From assembly GCA_039105265.1 (NCBI GenBank), contig JAPFFF010000012.1, positions 1,116,001 through 1,180,000 on the forward strand: a DNA stretch of 64,000 bases, read 5' to 3'. The stretch is from Tritrichomonas musculus. Its lineage: Eukaryota; Parabasalia; Tritrichomonadida; Tritrichomonadidae. Under the pieces are notes generated by a model, which was not told where the DNA came from, did no database searches, and saw nothing but the letters and a program-made list of their open reading frames with translations. A program made the position numbers and the translations under genes. Position 1 is the stretch's first letter. Each line of letters starts with the position of its first letter. Shown piece after piece: positions 11,782 through 21,109 of this stretch.

Positions 11782-13824
11782 CTATTTGTTATTTTTTCTC
11801 ATTCTATTTGATGATTTTCTGTTTATAGGCGTATTCATAAACTGTGCTTGCTGCCACATTAAATAATCTAATTGCTCCTGAGAATTTTTAGCCATTAACA
11901 TTAATTGAGTCCATTGGTTTCGCATCATATCATTTTGCTGAAATTGTAAAAATGGATCATTCATGGATAAGTTATTTTGGCTGCTTAATATAATGTCTTT
12001 TTCTATTTCATCTACTTTTTTCTTTAAAGAATGGCGACTTCTTTTTCGAGAGACGGATTGAGATCTTTTACTCTTCATTTTAACTAGTTTTATATTGCTT
12101 TCAAAATTATCATTATCATTTGTCGATGTTGTTGATGTATTTGTTGAAAGAACTTGATTTGCTATATCTTCATTAGTATTAGATGGAGGATTGCGTGAGT
12201 TGACCTGATTGTTTGAAATTGTAGAAACTTCAGAGTATTCGCCATTCGGAATATAAATATAGCTAGAGCTACTCAAACTAAATTGGCTCTTTGAAAGATT
12301 TATTTGTGAGTCATAATTATCTTGTCTCTGCTTGGCATCTTGCATTTTATGTTCCAATTCATTCATTTTTTTGGTTAGTTGTGACATCAGTTCACATGAT
12401 AGTTGCGATATTAAACTCATTATTTTTTGATTTTGAATTAATTCATCTTTTCCAGCTAATATTTCGTCATAAATGGATTTTAAGGATAAATTATCTGTTA
12501 TGGTCTCTTGTTCTATGTGTAAGCAACGTTCGGTTATTGAATTCTCATCAATATTTGGATTTGGTCTATAATTGGCTTGATATATTTGCTCTTGATTATA
12601 TTCTCCATGATTTTTTAGATCATGCTCATTTATCTCATGTTTTATTTGATCTGATATTATATTCTCTGTATCTTGTCTTTCTTTAATTTGTCTAGATTTT
12701 CCTTGTTTTTCTCTTTCTTTTAGTCCTATTTTTTGCCTATTTGTTCCTTTTCTTTCTCTTTCTTCTTTTTGACTGCTTTCTATCTCATTTATTTCTCTTT
12801 CTTGCAGTTCTCTTTCTTGTCGTTCTTTTTCTTGTCTCTCTCTTTCTTTTCTTTCCCTCTCTTGTCTTTCTCTTTTTTGTCTTTCTCTTTCTTGTCTTTC
12901 TCTTTCTTGTCTTTCTCTTTCTTGTCTTTCTCTTTCTTGTCTCTCTCTTTCTTGTCTCTCTCTTTCTTGTCTCTCTCTTTCTTTTCTTTCCCTCTCTTGT
13001 CTCTCTCTTTTTTGTCTTTCTCTTTCTTTTCTTTCCCTCTCTTGTCTTTCTCTTTCTTGTCTTTCTCTTTCTTGTCTTTCTCTTTCTTGTCTTTCTCTTT
13101 CTTGTCTTTCTCTTTCTTGTCTTTCTCTTTCTTGTTTCTCTCTTTCTTTTCTTTCCCTCTCTTGTCTTTCTCTTTTTTGTCTTTCTCTTTCTTGTTTCTC
13201 TCTTTCTTGTCTTTCTATATTTTGAAGTCTTTCTATTTCTTTTCTTTCCTTTTCTTCTCTTTCACGCTTTTCTTTCTCTTTCCTTTCTCTTTCTTCTTTT
13301 TCACGTCTTTCTTTCTCTTTTCTTTCCTTTTCTTCTTTTTCACGTCTTTCTTTTTCTTTTCTTTCCTTTTCTTCTTTTTCGCGTCTTTCTCTTTCTTTTC
13401 TTTCTCTTTCTTCTCTTTCACGTCTTTCTCTTTCTTCTCTTTCACGTCTTTCTCTTTCTTCTCTTTCACGTCTTTCTCTTTCTTCTCTTTCACGTCTTTC
13501 TCTTTCTTCTTCTTCACGCCTAATTCGTTCTTGATATTCTCTTTCTCTTCTTTCTTGTTCAAGTATTTCTTGCTCACGTCTCAATTGCTCTTGGTATTCT
13601 CTTTCTCTTATTTCTTGTTCACGTCTCAATTGCTCTTGGTATTCTCTTTCTCTTCTTTCTTGTTCAAGTCTTTCATTTTGCTCTTCAATATATCTAGTTC
13701 CAGCATATCTCCTATCAAGACCTCCATCATTTCTATAATGAACCTCGCCATATTGTTCAACAAATGCTTTTGATGTTGCATAACGCATATCAAGTTGACC
13801 ATCTTTTCTGAAATGTAAATCCAT
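11782..13824 (-). CDS. Charged coiled-coil protein with two KDG-x-LD-x-RY motifs
   Basis: I take the ATG at 13824 (680 aa) although the frame stays open to an ATG at 13995. The extra 57 residues would read through a poly-A tract as polylysine and add hydrophobic low-complexity sequence. An initiator-like TCACA sits only 7 bases before 13824. Residues 6-19 (RKDGQLDMRYATSK) and 30-44 (YRNDGGLDRRYAGTR) are two copies of a motif I recall from many trichomonad and other protist proteins. Residues about 45-390 are an Arg/Glu/Lys/Gln-rich repeat (RERQE, KEREK types) expected to form a long helix or coiled coil. The C-terminal half is polar low complexity, with a basic patch (KSKRSQSVSRKRSRHSLKKK) that could be a nuclear signal. 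A structural or scaffold role is possible, but the function is unknown. Confidence 0.8.
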   Translation of the reverse strand: MDLHFRKDGQLDMRYATSKAFVEQYGEVHYRNDGGLDRRYAGTRYIEEQNERLEQERREREYQEQLRREQEIREREYQEQLRREQEILEQERREREYQERIRREEEERERREREERERREREERERREREERERREREERERKERERREKEEKERKEKERREKEEKERKEKERREKEERERKEKEKREREEKERKEIERLQNIERQEREKQERERQKRERQERERKEREKQERERQERERQERERQERERQERERQERERQERERKERERQKRERQERERKERERQERERQERERQERERQERERQERERQERERQKRERQERERKERERQEKERQERELQEREINEIESSQKEERERKGTNRQKIGLKEREKQGKSRQIKERQDTENIISDQIKHEINEHDLKNHGEYNQEQIYQANYRPNPNIDENSITERCLHIEQETITDNLSLKSIYDEILAGKDELIQNQKIMSLISQLSCELMSQLTKKMNELEHKMQDAKQRQDNYDSQINLSKSQFSLSSSSYIYIPNGEYSEVSTISNNQVNSRNPPSNTNEDIANQVLSTNTSTTSTNDNDNFESNIKLVKMKSKRSQSVSRKRSRHSLKKKVDEIEKDIILSSQNNLSMNDPFLQFQQNDMMRNQWTQLMLMAKNSQEQLDYLMWQQAQFMNTPINRKSSNRMRKNNK
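12826..13560. repeat. 735-bp polypyrimidine/polypurine tandem repeat within the coiled-coil gene
   Basis: The plus strand is almost pure C/T, made of variants of TCTTTCTCTTTCTTG with an 18-base-like periodicity. It is the complement of the Arg/Glu/Lys repeat codons. The strand asymmetry leaves long open frames on the plus strand that are artefacts. Such tracts are prone to length change and can form triplex DNA. Confidence 0.85.
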
Positions 13825-13828
13825 TATT

Positions 13829-13833
13829 TGTGA
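13829..13833 (-). promoter_or_regulatory. Initiator (Inr)-like TCACA
   Basis: TCACA on the minus strand matches TCA(+1)Y(T/A), with +1 at 13831, 7 bases before the ATG at 13824. It supports that internal start over the upstream ATG at 13995. Confidence 0.5.
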
Positions 13834-15311
13834 AGGGTTTTTTTTAATCCTCAGAATATTCAAAAACTGTTTTTTTTTTTTTTTTTCGATTAGAAAAAAA
13901 TTGTATACAATTTTGAGAATTAAAATAAGCATTCGGTTAGTTTTCAATTTTTTGGGTTTTTTAAAAATGTTTCCATAATCCATTATAAATATCATCGCAG
14001 AATAAGATGATCTGTTATTGGCAAATATTGGTAATGAAAATCAACATCTAAATTTTATTTATAAACTTATATAATTCCAAGATATCTTAGCATTAAATGA
14101 ATAGAAATGTTGAATATGTGTTTCAATTCCAAATATGCATAATAAAAAAGGTGAAATAATAATATGATTATTATTATTCAATAATGATTTCATTTCAAAA
14201 TTTATCATTTGTAAACAATTCTTTTATTTAAATACGAATGTATTGGAAAAAAAATGTTTAATATGAAATATTTAATATATTTAAGAAAAAAAAAAAGAAT
14301 TGCTTAAAAAAGATCAGCAGTAAATTAATACATAATAGCAATATCAGAAAATATAATATTGTAGTGATTCTGCATTTATCTTACAATAAAATTCAAATGC
14401 AGTATATATAGGTCTTATTAATCATGCATCATTCTATATTCTTTGAAATGAAGCATTTTTATTTTTATTTACAAATGTCTTATCAATAATTTAGTCAATA
14501 AATTCAAGTTTAATTAGAAAAATGTTAATATCTCGAAATGTTTTTTTTTTAATTTTCAAAAAAAAACCGTCCGATTGTTTTTGATGTTTTGATATAAAGA
14601 GCATTGTTATTAGAACAAAATTAAGTATGAGATTATATTACCTATAGTAATGTAATTATATTCAGAATGTGAGAGAAATTAAAAATGTTTGGACGGTTGA
14701 TCTTTCTTTTTTTTTGTAATTTATATCTTCCCTCCTTTCAAATTTATATGAAATGTATTCAAAAAGTGGAATGATATTTTTTGATCATAATAAGCCTTTA
14801 TAGAATATAAATTTATTATTGTATTCCTTATGGTATAACAGTAAAAATATACTTTTTGTTTTATTAATTCAGGATTATTTGAAAATGCAAGCTTTGCGTT
14901 CATTTTACTTCAGTAACTACCAAATATACCAAAATCTATGAGAATTGTTGACATAAAACTGATGTATTTGAAATTTAACAATTATTATATATGTTCAAAT
15001 ATATCCGTTTTTCTCCAATTTTATTAATCCTAAATGATTTTTGTTATCATAATAATAATTTGTTTTCATGTGAAAGTGTTTACTATCTTAATGAAAGCAA
15101 AAAATACTCTAGCATTTCGAAAGAGAATATTTAAGAAAGTTTCAACAATGCTTAAATATATAATTAATAGGAGAAGAATTAAATGAATTTACTTTAATTT
15201 CCATATCCGATTTTTTCGCATTGTTGAAGTGCAATTTGTTAGCCAATTTGACTAAAACTTTGAAGAAACAGAAAAAAAGATATCTGAAAAACATTATAAA
15301 TAAACTATTGA
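13834..15311. other. Intergenic region between coiled-coil gene and GNAT gene
   Basis: About 1.5 kb of AT-rich DNA. It contains a 20-base poly-T tract near 13870 and a few short low-complexity frames that I do not accept as genes. Promoters for the two divergent flanking genes should lie here. Confidence 0.5.
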
Positions 15312-16025
15312 ATGATTCTGTTGTTATTTGGTCTTATTATTAAATTATTAATGAATAACTTATCTAATAAAAATGTGTTAGAAATTCGGATGGATTGTTT
15401 ATTTACTTATGAAGGAAATCGTATGCTGCTAGTTAATGAGCCTTGGGGAAGTACTGCTTCAGCCCCATTATTATTAGCTGGTCGAACAGTTCAAGGCGAG
15501 ATATTGTATCGTTTTGGAAAGCATGTTGATGATAATTTCATAGAAAAAGCCGAATCTTTATTATCACGTGGCATTTGGGATGCTTCTTTATACATGAGAG
15601 AACTTAATTCAACCCATTTTTCTGAATAATCTTGTTTTTATTTCAAATCACCAATTCATAACGATTTTGATGCTAATTGCAGGCAATTAACAGCTGCTGA
15701 TTCAAATCTTCTTCGATCATCATTTGGAGAATGTCTTGAAGAGCTGGCAACAGCGCAGCCTTATGTTGGGTATTTTTCAGATGATCAAATCGTTTCGATT
15801 TGTCGAAGTGTTAGGAAAGGAAGAGGACATGAAGCAGGAATTGAAACTTTGCCAAAATACAGACGCCGTGGATTTGGTGAGTCTGTTTTAAAAGAATGGA
15901 TTTCAGAAGTTCAAAAGAAAGGAATTGTTCCTTTGTACAGTGCCAGCAAAGATAATGTAGCTTCTTTAAACTTGGCAACAAAAGTTGGATTTCATAAGTA
16001 TGCAGATGCAATAGAAATATGGTAG
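15312..16025 (+). pseudogene. GNAT-family N-acetyltransferase with one in-frame TAA
   Basis: One frame runs from an ATG at 15312 (a second, perhaps better, ATG at 15351) to TAG at 16023, broken only by TAA at 15627-15629. The first part (EGNRMLLVNEPWG ... LLAGRTVQGEILYRFG) resembles the N-terminal half of bacterial-type GNAT proteins. After the stop, HEAGIETLPKYRRRGFGESV contains the acetyl-CoA pyrophosphate-binding R-R-G-x-G motif, and YSASKDNVASLNLATKVGF is the usual motif-B end of the fold. The full length would be about 237 codons, normal for the family. The family transfers acetyl groups from acetyl-CoA to amines; the substrate is unknown. I saw no intron signals that would remove the stop: the GT and the TTGCAG lie after it. 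It is either a recent pseudogene, an assembly error, or a readthrough case. The bacterial-like character hints at ancient lateral transfer. Confidence 0.75.
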
Positions 16026-16107
16026 TCATTTGATTCATTAATTTTATTTCTTTTTGTTTATATATTAAAAAAAAATCACTCTTATTAAACTTATTTTTGT
16101 AATATAT

Positions 16108-16977
16108 TTGAGAGTTTTGTTTTATTTAAATTCTTTATCAAATGGATCTTCATCACTCATAAAATTAATAAGTGGATTGGCATGGACAAATGAGTTTGTC
16201 GTATCTTCAGTGATTTCAATAGTTTCATTGTCTAAATCATCGATGCTTCGCAATTTCCAACGTCTCAATAAAAACAATCTTACAATTTCACTGATGCTTA
16301 TACTGAAAGATATATTTGTAATTCATTCTTCTATAGAAACAATAGGAAAAGGTGCTTTCAATGGATGCTCATCATTGCCACGAATCATCATTCCTTCATC
16401 TGTAACATCAATTGGATGTTTTGCTTTTTACGAATGTTCATCATTGACAGAAATCACTATTTCTTCCTCAGTAGAATCAATTGAAGGAAACACTTTTGCT
16501 TATTGTTCAAGTTTAAAGAGAATCACAATTCCATCATCCGTAACTTCAATTAAAAATAATGCTTTTGGTTGATGTTCATCATTAGAACAAATCACAATTC
16601 CTAATTCTGTAACTTCAATTGGAGCATATTGTTTTGTTGCATGCCCAAAATTAAAAGAAATCACAATTCCTTCGTCTGTTACTTCAATTGGAGAACTGGC
16701 TTTTACTGATCGTTCATCATTAACAAAAGTCACAATTTCTTCTTCATTGATATCAATTAATGATTCAACTTTCAGTAAGTGTGTAAAATTGGCACAAATC
16801 ACGATTCCTTCTTCTGTAACTTCAATTGGAAGTTGTGCTTTTTATGATTGTAAAGCATTAGAACAAATCACAATTCCTTCATCAGTAACTTCTATTGGCT
16901 ACTCAGCTTTCAGTGGATGCACATCATTATTATTCATTTCAATTCCTTCTTCTGTAACTTCAATTGGAGGTCTCTAA
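16108..16977 (+). pseudogene. BspA-like (TpLRR) leucine-rich repeat protein with one in-frame TGA
   Basis: A single plus-strand frame encodes about nine 23-residue repeats of the form SVTSIGxxAFxxCxSLxxITIPS. These are the BspA/Treponema-type leucine-rich repeats that are greatly expanded in trichomonads and often sit on the cell surface. One TGA at 16570-16572 falls where repeats commonly have Gly or Trp, and the frame continues perfectly after it to TAA at 16975. The first ~75 residues do not fit the repeat, and I see no convincing signal peptide; the end is abrupt (SIGGL) with no membrane segment. It is probably a fragmentary or recently inactivated family member. It lies 80 bases after the GNAT gene on the same strand. 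Confidence 0.8.
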
Positions 16978-17036
16978 AAGAAAATAAATAAAATAAATAA
17001 ATCTTAACTTGATACTTCAATTGGAGGTCTCTAAAA
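16957..17036 (+). repeat. 23-bp direct duplication at the BspA gene end
   Basis: The block starting ACTTCAATTGGAGGTCTCT at 16957-16979 is repeated exactly at 17014-17036. The spacer is AT-rich with AAATAAATA units. The second copy lies beyond the stop codon. Confidence 0.85.
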
Positions 17037-17149
17037 TTTCAAAATAGCAATCTTAGCATCTTGTGAAAATGTTGCAGAAATCCACTAAGATATGCAATAT
17101 ATATAATATCAATGCTTAAATAATCCCAAATGCATTTGTGGGTGAGAAC

Positions 17150-18574
17150 TTATTGCAAGTATTCCCTCGTTTCAATTTGAATGTTATTCCTCATTTTATT
17201 TTTGGTTTTTTGGGAAGAATCTTTTTTGGATTTTTGGTGAGTTTTCTTTGCCATTCGCTTCTTATTAATTTTATTTTTCATTAAAATATTTTTATGTTTC
17301 TTAGTAATGCTGTGTTCCTCTGATATGTATTCTTCAATTGCGAAGAAATATTCAAAAATGCATTCCCATTCGTATTCAAAATCATAATCGTCTTCTGATT
17401 CATTTTCAGATTCAAATTTAAGTTTCATTTCTTCTTGAATTTTGTTATATTTTTGAAAGCTCTTTTTAACATCATCTGAGCGATATTTCAGTGTATAAAT
17501 AAGAGGATAGATGATGTTTCCGCATTCGTCTTTGGAATCAATTAAATGATGTTTCAAAATAAATGATAATGCATCAAATTTTCTTCCTTTTTCTGCTGAA
17601 TCCTTTATTAAGTCATCCCAAGAATATAAATTTTGTGCTCCAATGATTGATGGAATTGATATCATAAAATAAATATAATCATGATATTCATTAATTGAGT
17701 TAATTGAATTTGAATCATCATATTCTTTTAATCTTTGGAAAGCATCATAGTTTGAGGCATAAATGCAGTTAATATAGCTATTGCAATTTATATTAATATC
17801 ATATTCATTAATAAGATAATCAATCAAATCGTTGTTCATATATAATATTGCTAAATCAAGCAATTTTTGATTCTTTTTGAATATTGATATATCGTAGTGG
17901 CTCTCGATTATATGAATTATTTCATAATTTCCTCCAGCAAATGCAAATTCAATTAATTCTTCGTAATTGATAAATTTTGATTTTAAAAAAAGGTATTTAA
18001 AGCAATTAATTGAGCCGGAAAATGCAGCATATTGGATTGGTTCTGCAAAATTAATTAAGCTATGCATTTGAAAAGTTGATGATTTTATTTTCTTGCTTAT
18101 ATCAAAATTGTTTCTTGATATCAATTCGATAAGAAGATCTGCGTTATCATCATGAATGGCTTGAATAATCTGATCGTTTAAATTGGTTTTCTTTTCTTCA
18201 TTGTTTGTCATTTGATTAATGATATCAATTTGAAAATTTGTTAATTTGTCTTCAATTTCAAAAATTTTTATATGATTTGATAAAATAAGGATAATATAGA
18301 TGATTAATGATCTTTGAATTATTTCGTTGCTCGTGCTTGGCTCAAATAAATCTAGATCTAGATTAATTGAGTCAAATAAGCTTAAAAGTTGGGCCATAAA
18401 AGGAATTAATTTGGGTCGAGAGTAAGCTATTGATGAAATTAATCGCAATGTCGATAGTGTTTTCTTTGGATTCCCAAATAAGTTGTGCTCATTTATAAAA
18501 TCTTTTATTTCTGTTTGGTATTTCGCTGTTAATAAGAGTTTTTGGAAATCCAAATATAGATGGTATTGTTCCAT
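17150..18574 (-). CDS. DUF3447-type ankyrin-repeat protein
   Basis: This 474-codon frame starts at an ATG (18574) and has an initiator-like TCATT 21 bases upstream. The N-terminal ~120 residues are helical and hydrophobic in the style of trichomonad DUF3447 proteins. Ankyrin-like units follow at about 135-330 (for example DDNADLLIELISRNNFDI, EPIQYAAFSGSINCFKYLFLK, LIEFAFAGGNYEIIHIIES). The last ~70 residues are acidic, then strongly basic (NKINKKRMAKKTHQKSKK). Ankyrin repeats bind proteins; the partner is unknown. The family is very large in trichomonads. There is no catalytic motif, signal peptide or membrane span. Codon use is AT-rich like the neighbours. Confidence 0.85.
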   Translation of the reverse strand: MEQYHLYLDFQKLLLTAKYQTEIKDFINEHNLFGNPKKTLSTLRLISSIAYSRPKLIPFMAQLLSLFDSINLDLDLFEPSTSNEIIQRSLIIYIILILSNHIKIFEIEDKLTNFQIDIINQMTNNEEKKTNLNDQIIQAIHDDNADLLIELISRNNFDISKKIKSSTFQMHSLINFAEPIQYAAFSGSINCFKYLFLKSKFINYEELIEFAFAGGNYEIIHIIESHYDISIFKKNQKLLDLAILYMNNDLIDYLINEYDININCNSYINCIYASNYDAFQRLKEYDDSNSINSINEYHDYIYFMISIPSIIGAQNLYSWDDLIKDSAEKGRKFDALSFILKHHLIDSKDECGNIIYPLIYTLKYRSDDVKKSFQKYNKIQEEMKLKFESENESEDDYDFEYEWECIFEYFFAIEEYISEEHSITKKHKNILMKNKINKKRMAKKTHQKSKKDSSQKTKNKMRNNIQIETREYLQ

Positions 18575-18592
18575 ATATTATATTTAAATAAA

Positions 18593-18597
18593 AATGA
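18593..18597 (-). promoter_or_regulatory. Initiator (Inr)-like TCATT
   Basis: The minus-strand TCATT has +1 at 18595, 21 bases before the ATG at 18574. The rest of the 426-base gap to the next gene (18575-19000) is plain AT-rich sequence. Confidence 0.35.
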
Positions 18598-19000
18598 TCT
18601 GATACTTCGGATTTGATTTTAGTTATAAATTGAGAAGAAAATAAAAAGTCAAAAAATTTTAAAATTTTTGACTTGATAAAAAATTTTTCAATAGATATTA
18701 ATATTTTTTCTTTTCAATTTTTTGAAAGGATGAAAATGAAATCTGTGTTTGTATATTTAGAAAGAAAATAGGAAAATAGAAAAAAAGCAAATAAATGTAT
18801 TAACATGTTTAATTTAAATCCTAAAACATATTAAGCAAATAATTAATTAATATAATATTAAATGACTGTTAACTCAATCATTTTAAAAAATGAAATATAA
18901 ATTACCAGTCATTATCTATCTCTATAATAAATTTGGAATACAATTTTTTTTCCATATAAAAAAAAAATATCATAATATCAAATCATCAAAAAAATAAAAA

Positions 19001-21109
19001 TTAAATTGGAATTGATCGTACCAGCGTCAGTCCTTCAGAGTACCACTCGGTATTTCTTCCATTTCTAGTCTTCATATACAATTCAGCATAAAAGAAAGCA
19101 AGCAGCGGGAAGAGGGCGGCGAGTCCGACTGTGTAGACGCTGATGTACATGCAGAAAGGCCCGGCCGACTCGACGAGCTTGTAGTACCACAGGAAGCTGG
19201 ACACAAAATGGAAGCTGAACAAGAAAAGGCAGAAAGCTTCCAAGCCGCCAAATCCAACTAAAGGGACGTTTGCGGCCAGCGAGGAGCCCGCCAGAACGAG
19301 AGGAAAGACGACCGATATGTAGTAGTAGAGCGCGTAGTCCTGGCCGTGCTCGGAGAACCTGAAGACGCGGTTGCAGTAGTAACCGTAAGTCCAGATGAAG
19401 CCGTAATTGCCCTCGGTCTCCATCAAGGACAAAGGTAAAATAATTGGCCATAAAACCGCAATAAATAAAATTGAATGGAATACGTTATTTATCCTTTGAA
19501 ATTTCAATCGGAGGCATAAACCAGAAATTGTCAAAAACCAGTTTTTCAATGACTCTGTTAGATTTTGACTATGCAGAAGGAAGTCAAAGTAGTGCTGCTC
19601 TTCTTTCCTTAGATAAGTTGGCGTGTACGGAAACGTCACAAAGAGAAGATAAATAAATATGAAAAAAAGTGACACCCTTGCAACATACACTCTTGAGTAC
19701 TCGTGGTTTTTAGGCTCCTTAAATTGAGGTATAATTCCATCCGAATAAAAGTCAATTTCACCTTCCCAGTCCCCGTCAAACGATAAATGATGTTTTATGA
19801 AACTTTTTGTATCTTTATTTGGTCGATCACTTTCAAATATTTTTTTAAGTGGATATTCATACAGGAAGACTTTTTCTTTTATTTTCTTAATATTTGTGAT
19901 CGTTTTCCCTTCAATGTCTCCATGTATGTCAATTTTGAGAGGTCTATCGTTAAAGCATAAAATTCTAAGAAGGCTACCTTCGTCGGAGATGCGCGCACGT
20001 GCCGTGGTTTGGTTGATTGGGACTGGATATGTGATCAAGCATTTTGGCGGATTCGTTGAGTCAATTGGATGATAAACAATTCTTTCATTGTCGATCGTTA
20101 TTACCTCAAATTTGTTTTGAATTTTAACGTCAAAACCGATCGTTTCTAGATATTGACAATTTTCACTGGATATTTGGCCGTTTCTCTGGATTGATCCATG
20201 GTGCTCTAATAGGTGTTTTTTGGGATGGTTGTGGCCTGATATAAATGCAATCGTGTTTGGTTTTTCAATGAGATCTTTGATGGTTTTTCCTGTGGTAGAT
20301 TTTCGCGATATTATTGGATTAGTGATCGACGTGAATGATGATTGCGGATAATGTGAATAAAAAATGATTTTTTCATTTTCTGGAATATTGTCAACAATGG
20401 ATTCCAGTCTGTCAAGAAAGCCTTTCCATGTATGTGCGAAATACATCATAACTGGATGAGCTGTAGGAAATGTAAAAGGATTCAAAGAAACAAAATTTAT
20501 TTGAAAATTGTCATCTAATCTGACTTTGTAGTTCGAAACTAAAAATTCTTCATAATTTTTCATCGGAGTATCAAATAACTTCTTGCATGTATTTAAAAAG
20601 TTGAAGTTTGGGGAGTCAAATGAGTAAACACCAAACATATCATGGTTTCCGGCTACTACAAAAGAATATTGAAAAGATTGTCTGTATTTTTGAAATATTT
20701 TTTTGTATTCTTTGTAATCATTTGGGCATTGATGGCCATATTTTGGTCGTGTATCGGTGCAAAAGTTGTCAACAAGATCGCCAGTATGGATGAAAATGCT
20801 AGGCTGATAAAGCAATGATTGATTTAAGCTCATTTCAAAATTATGTCCATACCTCGGATTAAATGAATTAACATGAGTATCTGAAAAATGTGTTATTATA
20901 AATGGACTGCTTAATGAATTGAATTTTGATTCGATATTTGATTTAACAGTTGTTGGTCCTACTCTTTGATAAATCGGAAAATCTGAAAAATAAAAGTATT
21001 TTCCTAATGGCATTATCAAAGATAATAATAAGTATTGCCCTATATAATGAAGAATGAAAAATCTATACATTTTGAATATTTTCAGAATCGATTCAAAATA
21101 TTGTTTCAT
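19001..21109 (-). CDS. TMEM62-like membrane metallophosphoesterase
   Basis: The 702-codon frame from ATG 21109 has one likely N-terminal membrane anchor (residues ~15-37), then a calcineurin-like phosphoesterase domain. Metal ligands appear in order: D77 and H79 (HFSDTHVN), D111 (HTGDLVD), N155-H156 (AGNHDMF), H253 (YSHYPQ), H293 and H295 (SGHNHP). After a beta-rich middle section come several C-terminal hydrophobic spans (about 475-690). This order and length match the TMEM62 family of membrane phosphoesterases. The substrate is not known; the catalytic domain should face a lumen or the cell exterior if the first span acts as a signal anchor. The part encoding residues ~557-675 (19085-19440) is strikingly GC-rich compared with the rest, with no frame break. 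I am confident of the fold and moderately sure of the subfamily. Confidence 0.88.
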   Translation of the reverse strand: MKQYFESILKIFKMYRFFILHYIGQYLLLSLIMPLGKYFYFSDFPIYQRVGPTTVKSNIESKFNSLSSPFIITHFSDTHVNSFNPRYGHNFEMSLNQSLLYQPSIFIHTGDLVDNFCTDTRPKYGHQCPNDYKEYKKIFQKYRQSFQYSFVVAGNHDMFGVYSFDSPNFNFLNTCKKLFDTPMKNYEEFLVSNYKVRLDDNFQINFVSLNPFTFPTAHPVMMYFAHTWKGFLDRLESIVDNIPENEKIIFYSHYPQSSFTSITNPIISRKSTTGKTIKDLIEKPNTIAFISGHNHPKKHLLEHHGSIQRNGQISSENCQYLETIGFDVKIQNKFEVITIDNERIVYHPIDSTNPPKCLITYPVPINQTTARARISDEGSLLRILCFNDRPLKIDIHGDIEGKTITNIKKIKEKVFLYEYPLKKIFESDRPNKDTKSFIKHHLSFDGDWEGEIDFYSDGIIPQFKEPKNHEYSRVYVARVSLFFIFIYLLFVTFPYTPTYLRKEEQHYFDFLLHSQNLTESLKNWFLTISGLCLRLKFQRINNVFHSILFIAVLWPIILPLSLMETEGNYGFIWTYGYYCNRVFRFSEHGQDYALYYYISVVFPLVLAGSSLAANVPLVGFGGLEAFCLFLFSFHFVSSFLWYYKLVESAGPFCMYISVYTVGLAALFPLLAFFYAELYMKTRNGRNTEWYSEGLTLVRSIPI

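Noticed and set aside
12733-13773. Long plus-strand frames reading Phe/Leu/Ser repeats opposite the coiled-coil gene
   Set aside because: They are the complement of the Arg/Glu/Lys repeat codons; no natural protein character, and explained by the strand asymmetry.
13825-13995. N-terminal extension of the coiled-coil protein to the ATG at 13995
   Set aside because: It crosses a poly-A tract and hydrophobic low-complexity sequence; the initiator motif and the conserved KDG motif favour the start at 13824.
15627-15682. An intron removing the GNAT stop codon
   Set aside because: The TAA precedes any usable GT, and the trichomonad splice consensus is absent; the same frame continues without splicing.
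16570-16572. Reassigned TGA (alternative genetic code)
   Set aside because: Long intact genes in the window use no internal TGA, so the standard code applies.
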